A DNA stretch of 64,000 bases from Saururus chinensis. Lineage: Eukaryota; Streptophyta; Magnoliopsida; Piperales; Saururaceae. The translations under genes and the position numbers were made by a program. Numbering within the stretch: position 1 is the first letter of the stretch; each line of letters opens with the position of its first letter. Of this stretch, positions 28,219-39,848 are shown one piece after another. Location of the stretch: NCBI GenBank assembly GCA_035235625.1, contig CP141150.1, positions 2,294,001 to 2,358,000 on the forward strand, given 5' to 3'. A model generated the notes under the pieces. That model saw nothing but the letters and a program-made list of their open reading frames with translations. It did no database searches and was not told where the DNA came from.

Positions 28219-28508
28219 GTACTATTGTTTTATGGATCATTCGTTTTATGCAAAAGTGTGTTATGAATCACACGATTTCTGAAAAAGAGTTAAAAGGAAC
28301 TTCTATTTATCGCTTTGTTGGTGACATGAAATGTCTTCATATCGTTGTTTGAATAACACGCATTGTATGACTATCATATTGGTGAATACACGACTTTGAA
28401 TGAATCATGTTATCGGTTACATGATAGAGTCATTGATCGTATCATGAATGACACAACATGTCAATCGTCGTGTTATGACTAACACAATTGGCTTGTTGTT
28501 AATTGTAG
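28219..28508. repeat. palindromic-motif array, intron before the Ulp1-like exon (MULE A)
   Basis: Donor AATGAG|GTACTA, acceptor TTGTAG. Contains CATGTTATCGGTTACATGAT and CGTGTTATGACTAACACAAT. Confidence 0.7.
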
Positions 28509-29219
28509 GTCATAGACGTCTTCTGCCAACTACTGAAGGAACGCACTGCAAGAAATCCATTCCATTACCCCAATTGTTTTTTCGGCAAGTTCGTTATAAA
28601 GCACCATTAAAATGTTAGGATGCAACACGGTGAGAAGGACAAGGTTGCAAAAATCGCTGACATCTTGATGAGGGGGCTGAATGTTAACACGGAGAGTGGT
28701 TTCATTCCAATCTACGTCACGGGGCTCTTTCTTTTGCTTATTGTCTGCTACAGGGAGAAGAGGTTTAGGTGGTACAACCCACTAAAGGGTGACCACAACC
28801 ACCACTTTGCAGAGGTGGACCCATAAGGAAACGTGTTGCCCATGAAATGGAGAGGGTCCTTCACATAAAGAGTGCAATGAAGTGGCCATTGACGAAGATC
28901 AACAAATGCTCATATCAGGAAACGAACGAAGATTGTAGTGTGTTCATCATATATTACATAGCGAAGCTGGTAGGAGGAGTCCTTCAACCTGCTTTTACAC
29001 AAACAGAGATCACAAACTTGGTCAGGCCTGATATTTGTACAACAATTCTTCAGGGCTGAATTGATTAGGAATTCAATACGGATGTAGATGAATTGTAATT
29101 AGGCAATATACATTTTACATTTTATACACATACTATACACAAATTTTAAACACTCATTTGTTACTGACAATACATAGTTTATTAATTGACAACATTTCTT
29201 TTTGTTTCCATAACATGTA

Positions 29220-29530
29220 ATTCTCTACTCGAAATGAACTACATCGTGTAAGGAATAACACAAGCAGATTTATGTTGTTTCATCATTCACACAATCTTCG
29301 TTGACATCGTGTAAGTAAATAGACGCCTGTTGATGTTGTGTATTCGATTAGACGATATTAACTAATGTGTTGTTGTGTAAGGAAGACAACGCAAGGGTGT
29401 AGGTCGTGTGATCATTTACACGATCATCATTGACATCATGTAAATACACACATGCCCATTGATTATGTCATGTATTCGATGAGACGATATGTACAACTAT
29501 CGTGCCCCTGAAAATGCGATAATGATGATT
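29220..29530. repeat. palindromic-motif array between the two convergent MULE genes
   Basis: Lies between the accessory-gene stop at 29059 and the 3' end of the transposase transcription unit. Units include ATCGTGTAAGGAATAACACA and a repeated TACACGAT. Confidence 0.6.
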
Positions 29531-29569
29531 TTGTCCAAAACAATTCCAGAACACATTTTTGCTTGGGAA

Positions 29570-30095
29570 AAAGACTTATCATTTATTAATATATTCCTTT
29601 ACAAATAGGTGATCCATTACATAGAAAGTATTACAAAACATCCAGTCACCAAAAATGATGCATTACAAAACAAACAAAGAAAAAATTAACGATTGAAAGA
29701 CCACTTTCTTGTCCCTGATTGAAATTCTGAGAAACAAAAATTGCACACCATCTAGTCTCTATGACCACTCACTACTGAATCATCAGGTAAAATGTGATAG
29801 AACATTCGCGACATTGAAATAATGTCACTGTGAATCAGCCCTCTTCAGAGGCTGGTGAGTACATCCTCTGAAGGGGGGACAAATCACCATCCAGCGCTAT
29901 TGCAATGTCCCGAAGGCTCTGTCTCAGCGCTGAATATCCGTGGCCGAGCATTCTCCCGACAGACTCCCAAAAGTGGGAACCTAGAACATTGTCCACCTCG
30001 CAAATTTGATAGCTCCACATCCATGAGGTCACCATCATATTAGCCAGGTTGCGAGGGTTGCAAACCAACTGGCTTTGGGCAGTAGGGCCTAGTTT
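29570..30095 (-). other. candidate last exon and 3' end of the MULE A transposase gene
   Basis: On the minus strand, a splice-acceptor-like GAAAACTAG (near 30093) is followed by an open frame of about 83 codons ending TGA at about 29835. It contains ANMMVTSWMWSYQICEVDNV and GRMLGHGYSALRQSLRDIAI. An AT-rich 3' tail follows with AATAAATG near 29580, a plausible poly(A) signal. I do not recognise the domain. It may be the transposase C-terminus or a captured host exon. It is not visible in MULEs C and D. Confidence 0.35.
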
Positions 30096-30369
30096 TCATA
30101 TATCGTGTAAGTTAGGGTTTTGGAATTGTTTGCATATATCATGTAGGTCCGGGTTTCCATATTGTCTTCTTCGGTTCAAACTTTTAAACTTGTAGTTTTG
30201 TATCTCGCCGATTCCGAATTTGAAGCATTGGAAATTGGAGATGACTCCTCACAAATTGGTGATTCAGATTTATGGTTGATACGCTGAAAATTGTATTGAC
30301 TCTTCGGGAAATGTTGACGTCGTAAATTGGAGTGTCTCTTCAAAAATGGATGGTTTATTTCATGCCATT

Positions 30370-30660
30370 GTCGTGTTAACGATCACATGACATTGCCCAT
30401 ATCGTGTAATTGGTAGCACGTCTTGCAAAAAAATATAATATTTATTAAATTACATTCATATCGTGTAATTGGGAACACGTAAACCCTTTGGGAATTTACT
30501 GATTACACGATATATACAATATAGATTGTTTACAAAGAAAAAAAGCAAAATATCATCGTCTTGACAACACATTAATTAACTAGGTTGTGCTATTGATGAC
30601 ACGATGCATATACAAAATGTTTGTGAAATTGTGTTTCTAAAGCCACAAATGTACATTGTC
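30370..30660. repeat. palindromic-motif array, transposase 3' intron (MULE A)
   Basis: Contains ATCGTGTAATTGGTAGCACG and ATCGTGTAATTGGGAACACG about 55 bp apart. Confidence 0.65.
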
Positions 30661-31075
30661 TATTTCATCTATCAACTAAAGAACGGGGGTGGAAAAGGCA
30701 ACCCAGATCGATGCTCCCCTTATGTTGTTTTCCTACTATTTTATTTGCCCTCCTTTGGCTTGTAGTTGGAACATCTGTCACATTAGGAGGTTCCCCTTGT
30801 GCGTTGGTACATCATTTGTGGTTGTGACCCAACTGCCCGCATGCTCCACATTTTCATGGGGCTTTGATCTTTGGTTGCGAGTCTATCTAATTTTTCTGTG
30901 GACAACCCCTACTGCTTGAGTGTGATAGGTGGGCTGAATGTAGGTAGATCTTGAGTCGGTGTCTCTGATGTCTATCTTTTGTTGGGTATATTGGCTCTCG
31001 ATAGGTCAATTTATATGTTTTTGTAGAGTACCATTTTTTGCAGTAGTCAAACACATATAAGTGTCTGTGATCACT

Positions 31076-31334
31076 TGCTGCGATTCCATATTTACACGAT
31101 AGCCTTAGATGCTAAAACTTTCCACATGTGCAGCTACGTTCAACAAGATTCACAACATCCTTTTCAGTACATATCATGTGAATGAGATCATGATAAATAA
31201 ACTATGTCGTGTTACCGGTTACATGACCCGCAATGCTAACCATACAATCGTGTAACATACACACTTACATGATATGGATAATTAACGTATACACATATAC
31301 ACAATATGGACAACAACGTATAAACGTAATGTAC
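31076..31334. repeat. palindromic-motif array, transposase intron 3 (MULE A)
   Basis: Follows the donor after CACCAG (31335, minus strand). It includes GTCGTGTTACCGGTTACATG at 31206-31225. Confidence 0.65.
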
Positions 31335-32165
31335 CTGGTGATATAGTGAGTTAACTTGGAATTCATACATTGACACAGGCAATACATGCACATTCCTTGC
31401 TTCTTCTGGCATGTTTTCGATGTGTTTGCGGGCAAATGGGGTCAAATCTTCTATCATATTTTGGCCGTCTGTCTGACGTTTATCAAATAATGTAGTTGTA
31501 TGCTCCCTTGTATGCTCAATTAACCGAGTTATCGGTATCAACCTGGCTTTTTTGAACATTTCATTGACACTTTCAGACTTGTTTGAGCTGAGTGTTCCAT
31601 ATTTTTTTCTTGAAAATGCAACATTGGCTCAATGCTCTGAACCTATCTTATTTAGCCAAGCAAATACATCCGGATTATGTTCTTTAATGTTGTTCATTGT
31701 TTCTTCATACATGTTTTGTTTGAAGGTTTTGGTTGCAACATTGAGCTGGTTCTTTAGGTAGTTGTCCTTGAATCTATCCAGCATTTTTACTGCCATATGA
31801 TAGATGCAATATCCGTGATGTGTAGATGGAAAAAATTGCTTTACAACATTTCCTAAGCCCTTCATTCTATCAAACACAATTGTATCCAACTCGGCTAGAG
31901 GATCAAAAATAGATGATTTCTAAGCAATTCATGAAACTAGCACTATGTTTACTCACACTTGTTCTTAACCACTCCAAATGCAATGCATAACATATTATTG
32001 TTCTCATCCAGTGTAGTTGCTATCAATAGTTGTCTAGAATACTTTCTCTTTAAAAAAGTTGCATTTACTGTTAGCAACAACATCATATTGTTCTGAAAGC
32101 TATCGCAATAGGACCAAACACCCAAAATACTCTGTTGAAATATTACCCCCTATTGGTCCAAGAAT

Positions 32166-32360
32166 TGAGAAAATATTAGGTACGGATAGGGTACCTACGT
32201 GGCGGTGCCTATCACCAATCAAAATTGACTTGTTCACACGTTTTTCAGTTAACTCCTTAAAATTAACCTACTTAATAGGAAACATGGTAATATCTTAAAT
32301 CCTGATTGGTGATAAGCATGCCACGTTGGCACCCTATCGGTACCTAATATTTTTCCCCGG
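32166..32360. mobile_element. 195-bp foldback MITE inside the transposase exon
   Basis: Inverted ends of about 55 bp (TATTAGGTACGGATAGGGTA and, reversed, TATTAGGTACCGATAGGGTG) continue into CACCAATCA / TGATTGGTG. It is flanked by GAAT on both sides (32162-32165 and 32361-32364). The same exon in MULE C is uninterrupted (GATATTCCTAGACCTATAGG), confirming an insertion. The superfamily is uncertain. Confidence 0.8.
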
Positions 32361-32509
32361 GAATATCACATGATCTTATTGGAACAACTACACTTCCTAG
32401 ATTTATATATTCTATCTGAATTCCGTAAGTAGGAAGTATGCAATAGGATTCGTTCGGGTCCCCATCTATTAAATTAGTCAATGCTTTACTTACATGACTG
32501 AATATTAAG

Positions 32510-32744
32510 TAGTTAATAGTTGAATAAAGGTTTTACAACAAGTGCATTCATCATGTTCCCGATCACATGAGTCATGAGATTTACTAGAATTGATTAATCA
32601 TTGTGTTCATTGTAACACGATATGTAATTAAGTCGTGTGATAAGAAAATGTGACTGTATTCTTATCGTATGCTCGATAACATGCCATACATAAATGTCGT
32701 GTTACGGAATACATGCTTCAAGGAGTCTCCTAAGTTCATATTAC
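32510..32744. repeat. palindromic-motif array, transposase intron 2 (MULE A)
   Basis: Contains TCGTATGCTCGATAACATGC and GTGTGATAAGAAAATGTGAC-type degenerate units. Confidence 0.55.
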
Positions 32745-33548
32745 CTACATGTCAATATTTCTTGTAGTTTGCAATTATGCCTCAGTACTTCGAAATATTA
32801 CTTGTTATACTCCTAGGTGTAATGCCTACTGAGTCTTTAAACAACCCATAACATTTTCTCGCAATACAAAGGTGCAATGCTAGGTGATGGTCAGTTGACT
32901 TCTTTTGGGTTCCACATGAATGGTTCAACACAAACCTTGTGGCAGTCACATGCTCTCCTATATTTGAAGCCCTTATGTACCAGTTACAAGAATGATTGGA
33001 GCACTTTGCGGTATATGTATTCTTGTTTTCATCCACAACACGGTAAGTGAAATTCACCTTTATTGCTAAGCCGATCAAAACCCACTTGAAATGCAACAGG
33101 CTTAGAAAACATGCACCCAATTCGAGGAGCTTTTGGTAATCCTTTGTTTGCAAACTGCTAGTTATTAGCTAGCCTTCACCAATATTCAGTTCCAATAGGT
33201 TTAGATCATCGATTGTCGCTCACTTTGCCTCAGCCTCAACATCAAAGTTACTGGAGACCTCCCTATTTCTGAATTCTTCATGGTCAAACATATTTTCCAG
33301 GTCAACTATATTATTATCGTTCCACTAATCATCACCCCACATTTCTTCAAATTCTTCACCATCGTAATTACAAGGGCTATATGTGGTTCATAGTTATCAA
33401 ATGAAGTCCTTGTTGCACCCATCGTTGGTGACAATTCTTCTAATCTAGCCTGATTGACTTCTATCATAGGTTTTGTCGTTATTGGATTGGCGAAAGAAGA
33501 CTGACATGATTTGTTGAGGGCAAACTTCCAAGTTCTCCCAATCTACAT

Positions 33549-33849
33549 TGTATGTTAACGTGTTAATAAACATGTGATATAACTCGACATCATGTATTTG
33601 GTTACACGCTTACAATTGATATTGTGTTACTGAAACCACGATATGAATACATGTCGTGTTATTACATCTATGCTGAGAATCATTACTGATGTATAACATA
33701 TGTATATCGTATCATTACTAATGCGATATATCATAAATCGGGTTTTTTCTTCACACGATATGCTTTGAACTTAACACGTTATGGTCGATATAGTGTGGTT
33801 GAGTACATGATAAAGTACAATCTCGTGTAAACTTAAAATTGATTGTTAC
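33549..33849. repeat. palindromic-motif array, transposase intron 1 (MULE A)
   Basis: Donor after GAAACTGTCAG at 33850 (minus strand). Motif arms such as TCACACGATATGC and GTCGTGTTATTACATC are spread over the whole intron. The intron is homologous to 37362-37632 in MULE C. Confidence 0.6.
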
Positions 33850-34702
33850 CTGACAGTTTCAAAAGTAAATTGTATATCATTGACTCCCGTTTGTATTCCA
33901 AAATTAGTGCTGAGCTGAGCTATTACGACCAGTGATTTAGCTCTATTAAATGTCTGGTTTCTTTCTATTGATGGTGATTCGTCACCATTGTCAGGCTCTT
34001 TCATCTCGACATATAATGACTTCTTATGAATGGAGAACACTGATTGCAGGTGCTCATAGTCTTGTAATTCAAATATCATGGATGATTGGGAAGATGAAAT
34101 TAAATACTTCAAAGTCACATTACCATTGATGGTTAAGTCATGCTTTGACTTGAAGCAACATCTCCCCCTCACAGTCGAATCAATGTTAATCAATTGTGCA
34201 TTTTTATCTATATACATGCCATCATTGCCTACCTCTCCATTGTAATATATTTAAATATCAATTCTATCTATAATGAGTGTAAAAGGTGATCGAATCCGTG
34301 AAATGAAGCCTTTGGAGTCCTTAAATAGCTTCTAGGTTTCAAAAAATAGTTTTTTGATGAACAACAAATCTCGTCGGGAAATCATTGCCGATCACCTCTC
34401 ACTAACAACTTTCATTGGCCGCCGATGAATCCCAGCACACTAGAATGACGCAATACTATTCCGGTGTTCATTTATTATAATATGTTGGGTAGTGGGTTTA
34501 TTTAAAACTAAGGGCAATTTTATTCATAAGCAGGTAATATGACATTTGTGTTTAAAATCCAAGGAATATGGAATATTGTGTTCTTTGGCTAGGTACATGT
34601 TGATTAGCATTAGATCTTGACATACAAAACAAATTACTCCCTTTGTAATCGATCCATTTAATTTTTTAAATAGACTAATTTTAGTTCATTTAAACAAATT
34701 AC

Positions 34703-34790
34703 TCCCTCCATCTTATTTTATTAGTTTTATTTAGTTTTTTTAAAATAAACTATTAAATTTTTTAATAAAATTATTAATATAAGATAGAAC
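34703..34790. mobile_element. degenerate Stowaway-like MITE
   Basis: CTCCCTCCATCTTATTTTAT at the left and ATTAATATAAGATAG at the right. Equivalent to the MITE remnant at 15640-15686 in the first duplication copy. Confidence 0.45.
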
Positions 34791-34799
34791 AATATTAAA

Positions 34800-36553
34800 T
34801 TAATTTTCTAATAAAAACAACAAACATAATAAATTATTTTAAAAAATAATGAACCTGGAGACTTTGTAAATATTCCTTACTCCTGTATTATGGCTGCCTT
34901 TGGTGATTAATGAACAAGACATTTACCATTTATGTCATGAAACAAGTTTCTTAATATGTTAAGCTGTTTTGCTTAATTTGTTGGCAACATAATTAAGGAC
35001 CACATTGAAGGACTAATTCACAAATCACTCTTAAGATTAGGAGCTAATTTACAACATCATCAATCTATTAGAGATAAATGTTTTTACACTCCATTATTCT
35101 ACTCTATAATATCTCAATACCGTGGCTCTCTTCTTGTGAACATGTTCAATGTGCCATGCAACATAGAATGCATTTTTTTCAACGAAATATTATAGGCATT
35201 TCTATAATATGAATCACCACACTTCAATTTAACCTTAGTTGTGTTGGTTGGATCTCTCTTTTGGCTGTGGGAAAGGTCCCAAGGTTCATGTCCAATTGGC
35301 GGTAAATGCATGAAGGTGCGCGAGTCTTACACCTATTAAAAGAAAAAAAGAATAAAAAAAAAGATGACCACAACTTGGTGATAGCCTGATAAAGTGCTCA
35401 ACCCTATGGGTTCTACCCTGCCTCGAATATCTTATTTAGATGGGATGGGGCAAGTGGTAAGTTATTCCTTTATGGTTAAACTATTAGCAATGTCTTTAAC
35501 TTTATTAACAACCTTATCATTTGAAAAGCTGAGTGGCTTGATGCTTATGCAATTTTTCCGTGACTTGCAACTTGTTCTATGTTTGCTACTAAAGTAACAT
35601 ATTATTTAACAGTCTCCCTGTCTTAAATTAATTGTTTAAATTTGGAAAAAAATTCATATTAATTATTTTATTTTATATTATCCTTCAAATATTAATTTAT
35701 AGATGGGAGTAAAAAGATTAGTGAAAAGGGTTGAGAAGTTAATAAATTAGTTTATTTAAACGAAAAAGCTAGAGTTGACTTATTTTTAAATAAGAGCAAC
35801 CAATATAAAATGGAGGAAATAATTATTTTAATAAAAAGATGTGCAAGGAAACTATTGCGGACAAAACTAGATATGACGTGGGCCTTTCCTCTGGTGGCCA
35901 TTACATATTGTGCACTCGCTATTCCTAAAGTCAAATTGGGCTTAGTGTCATATAAAAAAAGTTGGGCCTTTAAGCAGGCATGAATTGGCAGAAACACACA
36001 GCCATGTCGTTCAGTAACTCCTTCACGAGGAACTAATTACTAAAGGATCATCATCCTTCTTTGCCATAAACTGAAATTACCCTTGTCATCCTTCTTTGCT
36101 ATAAACTGAAATCACCCTTGCCATCAAACCTGTCAACCTTGAATTTCATATTCTAAGACCCATACCTTCCCCATATTAAGCCCTTCCAATTATTTTTTAA
36201 AGAACAAATTATTCAAGAGAGTTTAAATGGAGGGAGAAAAGACAGCGGATCAGGCCAGGATGGGGGAGAGAGGGAGCCCGGCCCAGCTAGGCTCGCTTTG
36301 GCAAGCCCCCAGCCCACAATTTTTTTAAAATGGAAAAAAAAAGGTGCGACCATGGCTGCCGCGGCCAGGCTCTCCTGGATGTTGCCCCACTAGCTGGGCT
36401 AGTCATGCAAAGGGGTGTATCTCAATATAAACGGTAAATTAAACCTATATCCTTTGATGTTTATTAAAATTACACTCACACTTCTTGACAATTAAAAAAT
36501 ACATTTAAATATTCATTAGTATATGCTTGCAATATATCATAAATACCCATATT
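34800..36553. other. spacer between MULE A and MULE C, no gene seen
   Basis: Short frames only. A decayed MITE-like segment lies at about 35608-35820. A short GC-richer patch at 36230-36400 has no convincing coding frame. An imperfect direct repeat (CATCCTTCTTTGCCATAAAC / CATCCTTCTTTGCTATAAAC) is at about 36050-36110. Confidence 0.45.
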
Positions 36554-36562
36554 TACTTACAC
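36554..36562. other. 9-bp target-site duplication of MULE C, left
   Basis: TACTTACAC, repeated at 42189-42197. Nine bases is the usual length for Mutator-type insertion. Confidence 0.85.
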
Positions 36563-37361
36563 CAATTTTTTCCATATTGCCTAGCCGAAGAAAGAAAATT
36601 TTCATATTCCCTAGATTTTGAATGGAAATGTCATATGACTTATATATGGACAAACTGCCCTTAGCTTTCCACTATATCATATATTTTAAAGTAGAGGGTA
36701 ATAAATAAACACCAGAATAGTGTTGTGCCGTTCCAGTGTGCCGGGAGTCATCGGTAGCAAACGGAAGTTACCGGTGGGAGGTGAATGGCGGTGACTCCCT
36801 AGTAGTGTCGATGAACAAGAAAAAAATTATTTTTTGACACCGCTGATGCTGTGTGAGTGCTCCAAAGGCTGCATTTCGTAGAATCGGTCAACATTTTACA
36901 CTGATCATGGATATGATAGGTATTTGCATCCATTATAAAGGAGAGGTAGGCAATGATGACGTATATATTGGTGGAATGATATGGTTGATGAACATTCATC
37001 CGTTGGTGAGTTTTAGTGAGTTGCTAGGGCAAATCAAAGTACAACTTTTCATCAATGGTAATGTCAGTTTGAAGTATTTAATTTCATCCTCCTAATCATC
37101 CATAATATATAAATTATAAGACGATGAGGACCTCCAATTAATGTTCTCCATTCATAAGAAAGCGAATAAAGAGGTGTTATCATTGTATAGCGAGATGAAA
37201 GAGCCCAACAACGGTGATAAATCACCATCACCATCACCATCTGTAGAAAGGAACTAGACAGTCAGTAGAGCAAAATCATTGGTAGTGATGGCTCATCCCA
37301 ACTCTAATGTCTGATTTCATACTAGATTCAATGAAAGACAGTTTACATTTGAAATTGTCAG

Positions 37362-37632
37362 GTAACAATGAATATTTAGATTATATGCAATTGGACTCTT
37401 TCGTGTACTCGAGACCACGATATTGACTATATTGTGTTAAGTTAAAATCATATCGTGTGAAGAAATAAACACGACGTGTAATATATCGCATTGGTAATTA
37501 AACAACATACACATGTGATATATCAATTGTGAGTTGCAACATAATTATAATAATATGACATGCATTCATATCGTTGTTTTGATAATGTTGATTGATGTCG
37601 CATTTTTTTAACACGATAATGTGCAATGCAAA
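37362..37632. repeat. palindromic-motif array, transposase intron 1 (MULE C)
   Basis: ATCGTGTGAAGAAATAAACACG and AACACGATAATG-like units; aligns along its length with intron 1 of MULE A. Confidence 0.6.
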
Positions 37633-38438
37633 TTAGGAGAAATGGGAAACTTTCCCTTAACAAATCCATGTCAATCTTATTTCACCAATCCAATGAGTAT
37701 AGAACTTTAAATAGAAGACAATTAGAATATATCAGAGGAATTGACGCCAACGATAGCTGTGACAAGGACTTCATTTGACAACTACGAACCTCCATACAGC
37801 CCTTGTAATTATGATGGTGAAGAAGGTGAAGAAGTTCAAAATATGTGGGGGGAGGATTAGTGGTACGATAATGATATAGTTGGCATGAAAATATGTCTGA
37901 CCACGAAGAATTTAGAAACAACGAGGTTCCCAGTAACATCGACATTGAGGCGGAAATAGATTAGGATACAGTTGATGATTTAAACATATTGGAACTGAAT
38001 ATTGGTGAAGGTCAGCTAATGACAGACAGTTTGTAAGCCAAAGATTACCAGAAGCTCCTCGAATTGGGTGCAGGTTTTCTAAGCCTGTTGCATTTCAAGA
38101 GGATCTTGATTGACTTAACAATAAAGGTGAATTGCACATACCGTGTTGTAGATGAAAACTGGAATATGTACGCCGCAAAGTTCTCCAATCATTCTTGTAA
38201 CTGGTACATAAGGGCTTCAAATATTTGAGATCAAGTAACTGTCACAAGGTTAGTGTCGAATCATTCATGTGGAACCCAAAGGAAGTCAACTGACCATTCC
38301 CTAGCATCGCACCTTTCGATTGTGAAAAATGTTATGGCCAATTTAAAGACTCAGTGGACATTACACCTAAGAGCATAACAAGTTATATTTTGAAGCATTG
38401 GGGCATAACTGCGAACTACAAGAAATGTTGGCGCAAAG

Positions 38439-38688
38439 GTAATGCATTAGAATAATCGAAGTGTTGATTTAGTGTCACAATATGTTAGTCTAGGGTGCTA
38501 TTGTGTACACACTTAAACTACAGTTGCATTTTGCACTCACACGACATACATAATTATTGTGTTAACATGAACACAATCAGTCATCGTGCATGAATTCCAA
38601 TCACATGAATACAAACAATGTCATGTGCTTGGGAACACGATGTAAGCCACTTCGTATAACCTTTACTAAATTCTATTTGGTCGTGCAG
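38439..38688. repeat. palindromic-motif array, transposase intron 2 (MULE C)
   Basis: Donor GCAAAG|GTAATG, acceptor TCGTGCAG. Includes GTCATGTGCTTGGGAACACG. Confidence 0.6.
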
Positions 38689-39646
38689 GCAAAACATTGA
38701 CTGATTTAATAGATGGGGACCTAGACGAATCTTGCCACATACTTTATGCTGATGGAAGGCAGATAGAATATATAAATATGGGAAGTGTAGTTGTTCTAGT
38801 GAGATCATGTGATATTCCTAGACCTATAGGTGGGTACGATTTTAAAAGAGTATTCTGGATATTTGGTCCCATTGCGAGAGCTTTCAGAACAATATTGAGG
38901 CCGATGCTAATGGTAGATGCAACATTCTTGAAAAGAAAGTATCATAGACAGCTATTGATAGCAACTGCACTGGACGAGAACAATAATATGTTGTGTGTTG
39001 CATTTGCAGTAATTGAGAACGAGTGCGAGAAAATATGGTGCTGGTTTCTTGAGTTGCTTAGAAATTATCTATTCTCTGATCCTTTGACCGAGTTGGATAC
39101 AAACGCATCTGACAGACAGAAGGGATTGACAAATGTTGTTAAGCAGTTTTCCCATCTACACACCACGGATATTGCATCTATCACATGGCAGTAAATATGT
39201 TGGATAAATTAATGGACAACTACCTAAAGAACTAGCTCCATTTTGCAGCCGAAACTTTCAGACAGAATGTGTATGATGAAACAATGAATAACATTAAAGA
39301 ACATAATTCGGGAGCATATGCTTGGCTAAATAAGATAGGTTCGAAGCACTGGGCTAATGTCTCATTTCCAGGGAAAAAATATGGGACCCTCAGCTCAAAT
39401 AAGTCTGAAAGTGCAAATGCAATGTTTAAAAAAGCCAGATTGATGTCTATAACTCGGTTAATTGAGCACACGAGGGAGCACATGACGACATTATTTAAAA
39501 AATATCGGACAGACAGACAAAATATGATGGAAGAGTTAACCCCATTTGCCCACAAACACATCAAAAATAGGCGAGAAGAAGCAAGGAATGTGATTAAATT
39601 GCCTTTGTCAATGTATGAATTCCAGGTTAACTCGCTATATCACCAG

Positions 39647-39848
39647 GTACATTTCATTCATACAACGACTTTCATAGCGTATGTTCGTTTATGTGCGAGT
39701 TGTTTATATCGTGTTAGTGTGTACACGTTGTTTTCATTTATCGTGTAAGTGGATACGATTTACATAACGATCATATGTAATGTCATGTAATTGAGGACAT
39801 GACATATTCGTTTATCATGCGCTCATACTCACGATATTTTCTTTGCAG
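39647..39848. repeat. palindromic-motif array, transposase intron 3 (MULE C)
   Basis: Begins at CACCAG|GTACAT and ends CTTTGCAG. Contains ATCGTGTTAGTGTGTACACG and GTCATGTAATTGAGGACATG. Confidence 0.65.

Larger units (their letters stand above)
17849..29059 (+). pseudogene. MULE A accessory gene with C-terminal Ulp1-like protease domain (degenerate)
   Basis: Inferred exons are 17849-18098 continuing at 25596-26016 (split by the Athila element), 26340 to about 27100, 27351-28218 and 28509-29059. The first exon encodes a segment resembling LPLTVDEVAMIMGL, a type of N-terminal region I associate with plant transposon-borne Ulp1 genes (not checked). The middle is charged and lysine-rich. The end resembles a C48/Ulp1 SUMO-protease fold: ITNE|VIDVFCQLLKER, then FIPIYVTG...LLLIVCYREKRFRWYNPLKG, then QETNEDCSVFIIYYI with the catalytic-type cysteine. 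The histidine normally just before LLLIV (HW motif) is absent and the aspartate position reads YNPL, so the triad looks lost. A TAG after 12 codons, further stops (near 28610 and 28824) and a frameshift near 28830 mark it as a pseudogene. MULEs C and D keep only its first half, on the opposite strand. Confidence 0.7.
29570..34260 (-). pseudogene. MULE A transposase gene (degenerate, MuDR-type)
   Basis: Visible exons: about 34260-33850 (PB1-like N-terminal region, TVRGRCCFKSKHDLTINGNV), about 33548-32745 (FAR1/MuDR zinc finger CSNHSCNWYIRAS...VLNHSC), about 32491-31335 (DDE domain) and about 31075-30662 (CCHC knuckle CGACGQLGH with a stop inside), plus the doubtful exon at 30095-29835. The first catalytic aspartate reads VNATFLK instead of VDATFLK. 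The motif HHGYCIYHMAVKML is kept. Several stops occur around 31925-31990, a MITE sits in the DDE exon (32166-32360), and the SWIM part is missing. In an intact relative this enzyme cuts and rejoins the element ends. This copy cannot. Confidence 0.8.
16855..34595. mobile_element. MULE A: full-length Mutator-like element with an Athila element inserted
   Basis: The left terminus reads AGTTTTTTCCATATTGCCTG, the same terminal inverted repeat as in MULE C. The right terminus (AATATGGAATATTGTG...TTTGGCTAGG) has lost about its last 20 bp together with ~60 bp of flank, so no target duplication remains. Both flanks are contiguous in the upstream duplication copy, which fixes this as one insertion. Without the 7.5 kb retrotransposon the element is about 10.2 kb. 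It carries two convergent genes: an accessory/Ulp1-like gene on plus (17849-29059) and a transposase gene on minus (about 34260-29570). Both are degenerate. Confidence 0.85.

Noticed and set aside
28509..29059. A host SUMO protease gene
   Set aside because: It lies inside MULE A, contains stops and a frameshift, lacks the histidine and aspartate of the triad and shares array-filled introns with the rest of the transposon.
16855..34595. At first the plus-strand accessory gene (25.6-29.1 kb) and the minus-strand transposase (31-34 kb) looked like two separate transposons
   Set aside because: MULE C and D show the same two genes in the same convergent arrangement between one pair of inverted repeats, and the outer flanks match one contiguous site in the upstream duplication copy.
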